Assembly (NCBI GenBank): GCA_916048095.2
Contig: OU696594.1
Coordinates: forward strand, 4,207,781 to 4,271,780
DNA: 64,000 nucleotides
Direction: 5' to 3'
DNA from: Sacculina carcini
Lineage: Eukaryota > Arthropoda > Thecostraca > Sacculinidae
Shown here piece after piece: positions 11,156 to 20,467 of this stretch (within the stretch, counting starts at the first letter, position 1; each line of letters starts with the position of its first letter). The notes under the pieces were generated by a model. It was not told the DNA's origin. It saw only the letters and a program-made list of their open reading frames with translations, and made no database searches. The position numbers were made by a program, and so were the translations under genes.

Positions 11156-11341
11156 GGTGACCTTGAGATGGCGCCAGACAGTCTCAGGGAATGTTGTCAA
11201 TAAACTGCGCAGTTGATGACGTTGTATAAGAGTGCATGCAGGTGCATGTACTTTTATATACCGCGCATGCGCTGACGTCAGCACGGTATCATGGTGTGTG
11301 CATTGCATCAGCCATGGGGTGACCTTGAGATGGCGCCAGAC
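11156..11341. promoter_or_regulatory. Promoter-like block between 24-bp direct repeats
   Basis: A 24-bp sequence beginning GGTGACCTTGAGATGG occurs at 11156-11179 and 11318-11341. Between them lie CTTTTATATACC (TATA-like, near 11251), GCGCATGCGC (self-complementary) and TGACGTCA at 11273-11280, a perfect CRE/ATF-type site. No gene start is firmly tied to it, so the regulatory role is inferred. Confidence 0.4.
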
Positions 11342-11503
11342 GGTCGGGGAACGTTTCTGTCTTTACTTTGAGTATACATATTTCAAAGTTGTTTGTTTCA
11401 CAAATTCAGTTTCAAACCATTCCTTTGTATTCATGATCAAATACAGTGAAATACAAGGTTACAAGATCATACATGATCAAGACTCGTAAACTATTTGGAA
11501 TTT

Positions 11504-11779
11504 CTACAAATATGTTTTGAGCATCGTCATATCATTCGCTGAATGAATGGTATCCGTGCGTTGGCACATGCACTGCGCCCTCATTGTCAAATATTGCAAA
11601 AAGTATACTTTATCGCTGTCGACGTCAGGGTTGCCGAGCTCGTATTCGTGCAGGACAGTTTCGGCTGCCCTTTCCATGCGTTCGAGGAAATGTCTTCTGC
11701 ATTGATTGTAGGCGTTTTCACGGGGTACAACATTGCCAGAGTTGTACCCTTCGTCGTCCCAAGACGATTCCCATTCCAT
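11504..11779 (-). CDS. Hypothetical 91-residue protein
   Basis: ATG-to-stop frame starting MEWESSWDDEG, with an acidic N-terminus, then NQCRRHFLERMERAAETVLH and LQYLTMRAQCMCQR, which look helical. It starts 9 nt after the stop of the frame at 11789-12097 on the same strand, a spacing like that of compact viral genes. The opposite strand is also open (11543-11947), so the strand is not certain. No family recognised. Confidence 0.35.
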   Translation of the reverse strand: MEWESSWDDEGYNSGNVVPRENAYNQCRRHFLERMERAAETVLHEYELGNPDVDSDKVYFLQYLTMRAQCMCQRTDTIHSANDMTMLKTYL

Positions 11780-11788
11780 AATTACGTT

Positions 11789-12097
11789 TCAGCGGGTGCG
11801 ACGCGGAGCGGCGCAGCGGGAGCACACGTGCTTATTGATCTGTCTGTCAATCTTCAAAATGTAAATGACGTCTGCAGTTTCTTTCAGTTTCGTAGAGAAT
11901 TTAGACATCGGCAGTCCATGTATCGGGAACGGACACACCGTCCTTGAGTGCTGTAGATAGACACTGTTTGAACGAGGTGAATTCTTGGACGATTCAGCGA
12001 GAATTTCCAGATTGTTTTGCTGACCGCCAATATATCGATAATTATAGTTGGGAATTTGTGTGGATGGAGATACGCACGACATGTGCATGTCCGTCAT
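11789..12097 (-). CDS. Hypothetical 102-residue protein
   Basis: ATG-to-stop frame. The second half, MSKFSTKLKETADVIYILKI followed by a basic tail with CSRCAAPRRTR, looks more protein-like than the first half. The true start may be the internal ATG of MSKFST, giving about 39 residues. It stands directly upstream of the 91-residue frame. No family recognised. Confidence 0.3.
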   Translation of the reverse strand: MTDMHMSCVSPSTQIPNYNYRYIGGQQNNLEILAESSKNSPRSNSVYLQHSRTVCPFPIHGLPMSKFSTKLKETADVIYILKIDRQINKHVCSRCAAPRRTR

Positions 12098-12211
12098 CGC
12101 CCACGGTTAGGGAGCAACTAGGGGTAAATTGTGATATGTGGTAATATATATTCAACAAATTATATTGCGAAGTTAGCATACGAACATTTTTTATGGTACA
12201 TTTCGCGACAG

Positions 12212-12589
12212 CTACCAGTTGACCAGTTGTGATAAAGTATGACCACCGAGGACGTATTCCGAAGCATCTTCATCGTCATCCAAAGATACATTTTCTGAAG
12301 TGGCTGCTTCATCTTCAAAGTGTGTTGAAGCGTCTGATTCAAACATATCGGGGGCGATGACGGGGATGGTTGAGTCGCCGGTCGAAGTCTATATGGCACC
12401 ACACGACAAATGGGTCGTCGTCGTCGACGCGGCCAAAGCGCTAGCAGCCAAGACGGTGGGGGCGATGGCGTTGGTGGTGAAAGCGTTGGTAGTGGCTGTG
12501 GCTGTGCCGCCGGCGGTGACATCTGCGTCGATGGTGAGGACACTGGCGGTGGCGGTAACGACGGTGGCGGCTGCCTCCACCAGCGACAT
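12212..12589 (-). pseudogene. Ala/Thr-rich frame with acidic tail, one internal stop
   Basis: Starts MSLVEAAATVVTATAS and is Ala/Thr/Val-rich to a TAG at 12389-12391. The same frame then continues as DSTIPVIAPDMFESDAS, ENVSLDDDEDASEY and ends LSQLVNW before TAG at 12212. The acidic second half is protein-like. The first half is a low-complexity GGTGGC-type tract open in all three minus frames (the longest, 12160-12657, is proline-rich), so frame choice is uncertain. Function unknown. Confidence 0.3.
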
Positions 12590-12791
12590 ATTTCAGGTGT
12601 GGCACTACCATATTCGTGTGACAATGTAAAGGTCCATGCCCTGACAATCCATGACAACGACTGATGACTGAGTGCATGGATATTCCCTTTTATAATTTTC
12701 TCTTATAGTTTAACACTTTTATCGAAAACGACTCAACTGAAACACTCGTCAGGCATGTTGGTATTTATTAGTACACAAAAACAAACATTGG

Positions 12792-12944
12792 TTAAATATC
12801 TTGGGCGAAAATTGATTCCAATTCGTCCTGTGTTATTTCTGGCAAACGCGGAATTTGTATCTTGAAATCAACCAGATCCGCAAACTCTGGATGATGTAGC
12901 GGCGACGATGGTGGCGATGATGGTGGCGACGAAATTTTTATATA
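12792..12944 (-). CDS. Acidic C-terminal tail, paralogue 1
   Basis: 51 codons with no ATG, ending at TAA 12792-12794. It reads SSPPSSPPSSPLHHPEFADL, then VDFKIQIPRLPEITQDELES and IFAQDI. It is clearly related to the frame 36 bases further on (12980-13117). The absence of a start suggests a 3' exon or a truncated gene. The sequence ATATAAAAAT lies at its upstream edge. No family recognised. Confidence 0.4.
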   Translation of the reverse strand, partial: YIKISSPPSSPPSSPLHHPEFADLVDFKIQIPRLPEITQDELESIFAQDI

Positions 12945-12979
12945 CTAGTACACAAACAAATAAACAAAAACAAACATCC

Positions 12980-13117
12980 TTAATAATCACCTTCAAAAAT
13001 AGACTCAAATTCTTCTGGGGTTGGCTCTGGCTCTGTTAAATGCGGAATCTTGATTTTATAGTCCACCAAATCCGCAAAATCTGGATGAATCTGTATCGTA
13101 GCTGTCCTTCGGGGCGC
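12980..13117 (-). CDS. Acidic C-terminal tail, paralogue 2
   Basis: 46 codons bounded upstream by an in-frame TGA and ending GDY-stop. It reads IQIHPDFADLVDYKIKIPHL, then TEPEPTPEEFESIFEGDY. About half of the aligned positions match paralogue 1, and the nearby TTAGTACACAAAAACAAACA-type sequence after the stop is also repeated, so the pair arose by local duplication. No start codon is visible. Function unknown. Confidence 0.4.
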   Translation of the reverse strand, partial: APRRTATIQIHPDFADLVDYKIKIPHLTEPEPTPEEFESIFEGDY

Positions 13118-13388
13118 TCATTAATGCGCTGTCGATGTCGTGGCTCGTGTTGATATGTGTCCACTTTATTGTGTCGTGGACCAGGGGGTCCTTGTGGCCC
13201 CCAGTGCTGTATAATCGGGTTGGCAGCTGCAGGCTGAGAGATCTCTAGTTGATTTTGGAGGATAACCCCGATCGGTAGGTTGTAGAGTGGCTCCTATGTG
13301 ACGTTGTATGGTGACCAGTTTTCCCACTCCACCAACAGCTCCAGTATTCCCTGGTTGTGACGGCTTGCGAGAAGGCGTCGTATGACTG

Positions 13389-13690
13389 GAATGTAATGTG
13401 TAATGTTGTTGTTGTGTGTTGTCTTGCGACTGGTGCCACTGCCCGTCGATCCTCGACCGCCTCCACGACGACCCAACGGCAGCGGCGGCTGATACTAAAT
13501 ACACACACACACACACATGCAGTAGTGGTAGTGGCGCTAATCAATCTATTTTTTCCAGCCCCTCCCCCACGCCCCCATTGATTCCCCCACGTTCCCCCCT
13601 ATTGATCTTTCTCACGCTCTTTCTCACCCTATTGATTTTTCCCACGCGCCCTTTTCCCACGCGCTCTTTCCCATGCGCTATTTTCCCATA
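13389..13690 (+). repeat. Module M, copy 3 (right end of unit 1)
   Basis: Same module as 7210-7490, somewhat diverged, in the same orientation at the other end of the unit. Unit 2 starts at its right border. Confidence 0.8.
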
Positions 13691-14348
13691 TATTCAATGT
13701 TTTCCCACTTTTTTGGCTCAAATCCACGCATTCTGCAACTGTACTGCACTATTCTGCACTCAATTGTATCCATTAACACCAATATAGCTAACACTATTTG
13801 CGTTGACTCTGATCCTGCACTCTCTCCCTGACCATCTCTCCGAGTGGCGGATGTGCCCGATGATGAGCGAGCCTCGCCTTTACTCTGTTCCTGCACCACT
13901 TTCTCCCTGTGCTCCCTGTCGTCGAGAACGATTCGCGTCCCACTTTACTCGAGCCCACAGTGCCGACACCACGTCTGTCCACTGAAATGTAATGTGTAAT
14001 GTTGTTGTTGTGTGTTGTCTTGCGACTGGTGCCACTGCCCGTCGATCCTCGACCGCCTCCACGACGACCCAACGGCAGCGGCGGCTGGTACTAAATACAC
14101 ACACCCACACATGCAGTAGTGGTAGTGGCGCTAATCAATCGATTTTTTCCAGCCCCTCCCCCACGTTCCCCTCCTATTGATCTTTCCCACGCTCTTTCTA
14201 ACCCTATTGATTTTTCCCACGCTTTCCCACGCGCTATTTTCCCACGCTCTTTTTTCACGATAAACACACACACAGTTTTGTTCAATATATTTGGTGCACT
14301 ATTTAATTTGTTTATAAAACGGTTCACCATGGGCCACAACATTCATAA

Positions 14349-15974
14349 TTAAAAAGTCGGGAGACATTTGAAATTCGATGCGGTCGATGTGGTAGCTGAG
14401 CGTAATTTGCTTGGACCAGCCCATGGTGTTGCTTGTTTCGTCGGGCGGCTGAAACACTTGAGTTTCGTTGCGCATGTTAGCGCAACGTAGTCCATAGTCA
14501 TATCCACGTTTTCAAATAGAGTATCCAACAACACGGATCGCATTGCTCGACTCATTACGGTATCCAAAACAATTTGTAGCCGACCGTCCGTTTTTAATAT
14601 TTTCACTCGAGCCGGGCTAATGTTCCAATACGGGTCAAAGTACCAGATACCAAACAGTCGCAGATATGCGTCAACATCGCGACCGAGACGGTACAAGATC
14701 GCCAACGCGTCGGTGAAGTCAACGTCAACATTGTACCGACACGCAATAGCTGCCCCAAGGGCAGCGTTGTGCGTTTCGCTGGAGTAGCAGGACGTGAGGT
14801 CAGCGAAGCTGACATACCTGTCAACCAGCAGGTCGATGTCAGGGTTGTCGCGACGACCCAGTTTTTCGACACGTTTGACCGGGTCGGACATATAGCGCCA
14901 CGAGTTACCATCTGACACAAGGAAAGATCCGCAGAAACCGCCGAGGGGCGGGCGGAGCATCTTGGCAGTGAAGTTGGTGGCGGTTGCGATGTCATCAGTG
15001 AACGTGGCCATCGGTACGGCCACCCTCGAGACGAGCAACGAATCATCGCCCATGAACATCGACAAATCTGGTCGCACTGCCAGCGTTACCCGCGCGAGGG
15101 CGATCATCGTGGCAAGTGTGTTGCCGAGGGTGGTGGCAGGATCGCCACTCTTGGTCTGATACGCGGTGTAAAACGACAACCCGTTCCGCGATCGGGACAT
15201 TGTCCACCGGTGGAGATGCTCCCACAATTCGGCATCCGCGTCGCTAAGTCCGACCATGCGGTACAGCGCGAGCACGGAGCCGAACATGCATCTGTTGAGT
15301 GACTTGTCAAAGGCCGACATATCGCACTCGTAGTAGCGATAGTCGACACCGGGGTCCAAGAACGCACACGACACGTGCCCGGCATCGTAACCGACGGCCA
15401 GGACAACGTGCGGGGCGAAGATAGTGCGAAGCCTGGACAGTACCTGCTGGAATCGCGGGGAGTAGTAGGCGACGAACGCGGGGTCCATGCAGTTTAACAC
15501 TTGCCCCTTCGGGACCTTGTAGGTCACAGATGCGGTCCCAGTGGACTTGCACTGTGGGCGCGACGATAGTTCATAACGCTCAGAGGCATCTCCTTGGGCC
15601 GGCAAGTCGGCGTATTTGTGCAACTTGATACGGTCGAGTTTCGCAATCCACTCGGACACGTACGCGTAGTCGCATCCGATGGGCTCTTGACGAAACGCAG
15701 CGCAGATCTCCTCCGCTCGAGGGATGCAGTACGCATCAAGGAAATCGCGAGTGTGGGTCACCTCAGGGAATCGGCTTGTGGAGTTTTTTGGCCAGTTTTC
15801 TTGATACGTCGTTGGCCACCTGTTCTTTAGTCTCCGCAGAGTATCTAAACCGGTTGTTCTAGTGACTTGCCGCATATTGTAGGATAATTTGTGACAAAAC
15901 TCACACCGTGCTGCTTCAGCGGCAGAATCCTCTCGGTCGTTTCCACTTGATCCGGTTGAGGCATGCTGACACAT
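14349..15974 (-). CDS. Endogenous RNA virus RdRp-like protein, second copy
   Basis: Identical 541-residue translation to 7575-9200, with motifs A (CDMSAFDKS), B (SGDPATTLGNT) and C (GDD) intact. It has the same neighbours at the same spacing, since the whole unit is duplicated. If both copies are real, the genome holds two intact polymerase frames 6.8 kb apart. Confidence 0.85.
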   Translation of the reverse strand: MCQHASTGSSGNDREDSAAEAARCEFCHKLSYNMRQVTRTTGLDTLRRLKNRWPTTYQENWPKNSTSRFPEVTHTRDFLDAYCIPRAEEICAAFRQEPIGCDYAYVSEWIAKLDRIKLHKYADLPAQGDASERYELSSRPQCKSTGTASVTYKVPKGQVLNCMDPAFVAYYSPRFQQVLSRLRTIFAPHVVLAVGYDAGHVSCAFLDPGVDYRYYECDMSAFDKSLNRCMFGSVLALYRMVGLSDADAELWEHLHRWTMSRSRNGLSFYTAYQTKSGDPATTLGNTLATMIALARVTLAVRPDLSMFMGDDSLLVSRVAVPMATFTDDIATATNFTAKMLRPPLGGFCGSFLVSDGNSWRYMSDPVKRVEKLGRRDNPDIDLLVDRYVSFADLTSCYSSETHNAALGAAIACRYNVDVDFTDALAILYRLGRDVDAYLRLFGIWYFDPYWNISPARVKILKTDGRLQIVLDTVMSRAMRSVLLDTLFENVDMTMDYVALTCATKLKCFSRPTKQATPWAGPSKLRSATTSTASNFKCLPTF

Positions 15975-16070
15975 GCCATGTTGAAACGTCAGACTTGAGA
16001 CATGAGGTCTTGAAAAAAACAGTATAGAGGTTACCTCTACAGTATAGAGGTTTTTCTATCATCCGTGGGC

Positions 16071-16174
16071 ACAAACTGGAACCTCTCACCCCTTACTTGG
16101 GGTCAAGTACTTCAGACATGACTTCTATCGTAAAACCATGACATAAGGCCCATGATGACCCTGTGGTGAAGGAG
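16071..16174 (+). pseudogene. Rhabdovirus-like L fragment, unit 2 copy
   Basis: Same as 9297-9400: carries LTPYLGSSTSDMTSIVKP followed by a stop. Confidence 0.55.
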
Positions 16175-16216
16175 ACAACGTCTACTATAAGCAACCGTGA
16201 ATAATTCTATTCAACA

Positions 16217-16648
16217 ATGGAAGGAGGATGGAAGCCATCAGAGGACTCCAGAGCGGACTGGTGGAGTGATCCCCTGATGATCATGGAGGCCAAGATTTAA
16301 CTTTTAGATGACGTGTTTTCTGTGGGAGGAGTTGAAAATGAACTAATGGAAGAGAGTGAAAAACAAAAATTGAAAGATGGTCATCAATTTAACCAATTGT
16401 TGAGCGAGTTCAGAAACCCCACAAGAGGTCTCAACGTGCGGGACTTCTTTTTGAACTCTCCGCTTTTGCTCAATAATGAGGCACATTGTTGGGCGATCGC
16501 TCAAGGGCAGCAGGTGCCTATCAGGACCTACAACTTTTTGCTCAAATCTATCGGAACAAAAAGTTTCATCGGTTTTTACAGAAAATATTTGCAAGTGTCA
16601 CCACAAAACATACATAAATCTATATTTTCGGTTTTACAGCAAATATAG
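16217..16648 (+). pseudogene. Candidate L N-terminal piece, unit 2 copy
   Basis: Same as 9443-9874, with the same in-frame TAA (at 16298) and the LNSPL motif. Confidence 0.4.
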
Positions 16649-16742
16649 ACAACCAAATTCTCACCCAGCACAGATTCTTGTCACACAGATTGCACTATGG
16701 TGGCCGCCAAGGAGGCTGACCGATTTCTAGCAGGCACTCTGC

Positions 16743-17202
16743 AAGTTGACAATCAACACTCGTGGAAAGCAGAGTAAATTTGGCACTCAGTTCAGTTCAA
16801 GGAGATACAGATCTAGGAGCATATCTCTACTGGAGAAAGATATTGGAATACCATGTCTTCTTCCACAACTGTCGGTCGGATGAGGTAAACAGGTTCTAAG
16901 AGAATTAATAGCTTGATTTTCAGATCATGAGATTGACTTCAGTCACCCAGAAGGAGGGACACATCAAGTTGACAATACATTATTTTTCACCGAACACGGG
17001 TGTGTGGAGGGAGGCAAGGCCATGGAGTTGGGTCTTGATGCTCAAAGATATCCTGTTGTTGCGCAGCAATGCGTTATGCGTTATGCAATGCGATAGGGAG
17101 GCTAGACCGAGCAATTTGAACTTTATTAGAAAAGAAAAAGGTAAAATCATCCGCAGAAATAGTACAGGCGGGAGAGACAGACTTAGAGCCACGGAGAGTT
17201 AA
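16743..17202 (+). CDS. Unidentified two-exon-like fragment, unit 2 copy
   Basis: Same as 9969-10428, with the 39-nt candidate intron at 16885-16923. Confidence 0.4.
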
Positions 17203-17929
17203 GAGTAGACCATAGCGTTTTTGGAGAACGAGAAAGAGATGAGAGCCGATTTTTGGAGTAGGACTGCTTGGCGGTAGATAAAGCCGAAATATATGAAGAA
17301 CGGGAGACGCAATAAGAAGCCCAAGAGACAGAAGAAGGAGAACGCCTCATGAACATGGTGAACATGGTGTGTGTCAGAACAAAACAAAACAACTAACAGC
17401 GTGTGTAAATCTGAAGTGGATAGATATAAAAGCCGACACATATATGTAGTATAAATATATGTGAACGGTTACATAAATTTGTTTGCATTAATGTGTTGTG
17501 TCATTGCTGTCTTTAATATCATTGTGGAGTGGTATTCCGAGTGGGTAAACGTATTTTGGATTCTGGCCGAGATTTATGTCTCCGGATGTCTTGTTGATCG
17601 TCGTGGGCGAATGCTGCCGGCAGTCCATAATTAATGTTATATAGCACGATGCGTCCGTCCTGTAGTGGCACTCTCTCCCAGCGGTAATGAAGAGGCTCGT
17701 CGCGTCGGTCGTTTATAGGTTTGAGAATATGTTTATATCGATAATGTGGTCCTTTCGTTTGACGAGGGTCTGGTCATCCTTGGTTTCCCCACGTGCGATG
17801 GTGGAAATGGTAGATATGGTGTCTTAAGTAGATATTTGATGTAATTCCAGTTGATAGCGTAGTAATATTCCAATAGGGTGGTTATAGATAGGCTACCAGG
17901 TGGCATCTCCTATTGGGGCGTTTTCCCAA

Positions 17930-18115
17930 GGTGACCTTGAGATGGCGCCAGACAGTCTCAGGGAATGTTGTCAATAAACTGCGCAGTTGATGACGTTGTA
18001 TAAGAGTGCATGCAGGTGCATGTACTTTTATATACCGCGCATGCGCTGACGTCAGCACGGTATCATGGTGTGTGCATTGCATCAGCCATGGGGTGACCTT
18101 GAGATGGCGCCAGAC
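17930..18115. promoter_or_regulatory. Promoter-like block, unit 2 copy
   Basis: Same as 11156-11341: TATA-like site and TGACGTCA between 24-bp direct repeats. Confidence 0.4.
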
Positions 18116-18277
18116 GGTCGGGGAACGTTTCTGTCTTTACTTTGAGTATACATATTTCAAAGTTGTTTGTTTCACAAATTCAGTTTCAAACCATTCCTTT
18201 GTATTCATGATCAAATACAGTGAAATACAAGGTTACAAGATCATACATGATCAAGACTCGTAAACTATTTGGAATTT

Positions 18278-18553
18278 CTACAAATATGTTTTGAGCATCG
18301 TCATATCATTCGCTGAATGAATGGTATCCGTGCGTTGGCACATGCACTGCGCCCTCATTGTCAAATATTGCAAAAAGTATACTTTATCGCTGTCGACGTC
18401 AGGGTTGCCGAGCTCGTATTCGTGCAGGACAGTTTCGGCTGCCCTTTCCATGCGTTCGAGGAAATGTCTTCTGCATTGATTGTAGGCGTTTTCACGGGGT
18501 ACAACATTGCCAGAGTTGTACCCTTCGTCGTCCCAAGACGATTCCCATTCCAT
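18278..18553 (-). CDS. Hypothetical 91-residue protein, unit 2 copy
   Basis: Identical to 11504-11779. Confidence 0.35.
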   Translation of the reverse strand: MEWESSWDDEGYNSGNVVPRENAYNQCRRHFLERMERAAETVLHEYELGNPDVDSDKVYFLQYLTMRAQCMCQRTDTIHSANDMTMLKTYL

Positions 18554-18562
18554 AATTACGTT

Positions 18563-18871
18563 TCAGCGGGTGCGACGCGGAGCGGCGCAGCGGGAGCACA
18601 CGTGCTTATTGATCTGTCTGTCAATCTTCAAAATGTAAATGACGTCTGCAGTTTCTTTCAGTTTCGTAGAGAATTTAGACATCGGCAGTCCATGTATCGG
18701 GAACGGACACACCGTCCTTGAGTGCTGTAGATAGACACTGTTTGAACGAGGTGAATTCTTGGACGATTCAGCGAGAATTTCCAGATTGTTTTGCTGACCG
18801 CCAATATATCGATAATTATAGTTGGGAATTTGTGTGGATGGAGATACGCACGACATGTGCATGTCCGTCAT
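18563..18871 (-). CDS. Hypothetical 102-residue protein, unit 2 copy
   Basis: Identical to 11789-12097. Confidence 0.3.
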   Translation of the reverse strand: MTDMHMSCVSPSTQIPNYNYRYIGGQQNNLEILAESSKNSPRSNSVYLQHSRTVCPFPIHGLPMSKFSTKLKETADVIYILKIDRQINKHVCSRCAAPRRTR

Positions 18872-18985
18872 CGCCCACGGTTAGGGAGCAACTAGGGGTA
18901 AATTGTGATATGTGGTAATATATATTCAACAAATTATATTGCGAAGTTAGCATACGAACATTTTTTATGGTACATTTCGCGACAG

Positions 18986-19363
18986 CTACCAGTTGACCAG
19001 TTGTGATAAAGTATGACCACCGAGGACGTATTCCGAAGCATCTTCATCGTCATCCAAAGATACATTTTCTGAAGTGGCTGCTTCATCTTCAAAGTGTGTT
19101 GAAGCGTCTGATTCAAACATATCGGGGGCGATGACGGGGATGGTTGAGTCGCCGGTCGAAGTCTATATGGCACCACACGACAAATGGGTCGTCGTCGTCG
19201 ACGCGGCCAAAGCGCTAGCAGCCAAGACGGTGGGGGCGATGGCGTTGGTGGTGAAAGCGTTGGTAGTGGCTGTGGCTGTGCCGCCGGCGGTGACATCTGC
19301 GTCGATGGTGAGGACACTGGCGGTGGCGGTAACGACGGTGGCGGCTGCCTCCACCAGCGACAT
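18986..19363 (-). pseudogene. Ala/Thr-rich frame with acidic tail, unit 2 copy
   Basis: Identical to 12212-12589, including the internal TAG. Confidence 0.3.
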
Positions 19364-19565
19364 ATTTCAGGTGTGGCACTACCATATTCGTGTGACAATG
19401 TAAAGGTCCATGCCCTGACAATCCATGACAACGACTGATGACTGAGTGCATGGATATTCCCTTTTATAATTTTCTCTTATAGTTTAACACTTTTATCGAA
19501 AACGACTCAACTGAAACACTCGTCAGGCATGTTGGTATTTATTAGTACACAAAAACAAACATTGG

Positions 19566-19718
19566 TTAAATATCTTGGGCGAAAATTGATTCCAATTCGT
19601 CCTGTGTTATTTCTGGCAAACGCGGAATTTGTATCTTGAAATCAACCAGATCCGCAAACTCTGGATGATGTAGCGGCGACGATGGTGGCGATGATGGTGG
19701 CGACGAAATTTTTATATA
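19566..19718 (-). CDS. Acidic C-terminal tail 1, unit 2 copy
   Basis: Identical to 12792-12944. Confidence 0.4.
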   Translation of the reverse strand, partial: YIKISSPPSSPPSSPLHHPEFADLVDFKIQIPRLPEITQDELESIFAQDI

Positions 19719-19753
19719 CTAGTACACAAACAAATAAACAAAAACAAACATCC

Positions 19754-19891
19754 TTAATAATCACCTTCAAAAATAGACTCAAATTCTTCTGGGGTTGGCT
19801 CTGGCTCTGTTAAATGCGGAATCTTGATTTTATAGTCCACCAAATCCGCAAAATCTGGATGAATCTGTATCGTAGCTGTCCTTCGGGGCGC
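19754..19891 (-). CDS. Acidic C-terminal tail 2, unit 2 copy
   Basis: Identical to 12980-13117. Confidence 0.4.
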   Translation of the reverse strand, partial: APRRTATIQIHPDFADLVDYKIKIPHLTEPEPTPEEFESIFEGDY

Positions 19892-20467
19892 TCATTAATG
19901 CGCTGTCGATGTCGTGGCTCGTGTTGATATGTGTCCACTTTATTGTGTCGTGGACCAGGGGGTCCTTGTGGCCCCCAGTGCTGTATAATCGGGTTGGCAG
20001 CTGCAGGCTGAGAGATCTCTAGTTGATTTTGGAGGATAACCCCGATCGGTAGGTTGTAGAGTGGCTCCTATGTGACGTTGTATGGTGACCAGTTTTCCCA
20101 CTCCACCAACAGCTCCAGTATTCCCTGGTTGTGACGGCTTGCGAGAAGGCGTCGTATGACTGGAATGTAATGTGTAATGTTGTTGTTGTGTGTTGTCTTG
20201 CGACTGGTGCCACTGCCCGTCGATCCTCGACCGCCTCCACGACGACCCAACGGCAGCGGCGGCTGATACTAAATACACACACACACACACATGCAGTAGT
20301 GGTAGTGGCGCTAATCAATCTATTTTTTCCAGCCCCTCCCCCACGCCCCCATTGATTCCCCCACGTTCCCCCCTATTGATCTTTCTCACGCTCTTTCTCA
20401 CCCTATTGATTTTTCCCACGCGCCCTTTTCCCACGCGCTCTTTCCCATGCGCTATTTTCCCATATAT

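Larger units (their letters stand above)
6920..13693. repeat. 6774-bp tandem unit, copy 1 (RdRp-bearing)
   Basis: The borders are defined by where similarity to copy 2 (13694-20467) begins: both share CAATGTTTTCCCACTTTTTT, preceded by different sequence. In every stretch compared, copies 1 and 2 are identical, including the 541-codon RdRp frame, so the duplication is very young or an assembly artefact. The unit holds one satellite monomer, module M near each end, the RdRp frame, L-like viral pieces and several short unidentified frames. I saw no terminal inverted repeats or transposase that would make it a standard transposon. Confidence 0.9.
13694..20467. repeat. 6774-bp tandem unit, copy 2
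   Basis: Matches 6920-13693 with a constant offset of 6774; no difference was found in the stretches compared. It contains a single satellite monomer at 13769-13941 and module M at 13987-14265 and 20163-20465. Such identity over 6.8 kb means either a very recent event or an assembly error. Confidence 0.9.

Noticed and set aside
12160..12677. Proline-rich 165-residue protein or plus-strand Ala/Val-rich protein
   Set aside because: The tract is a GGTGGC-type low-complexity repeat open in several frames on both strands; the longest frame is not evidence by itself.
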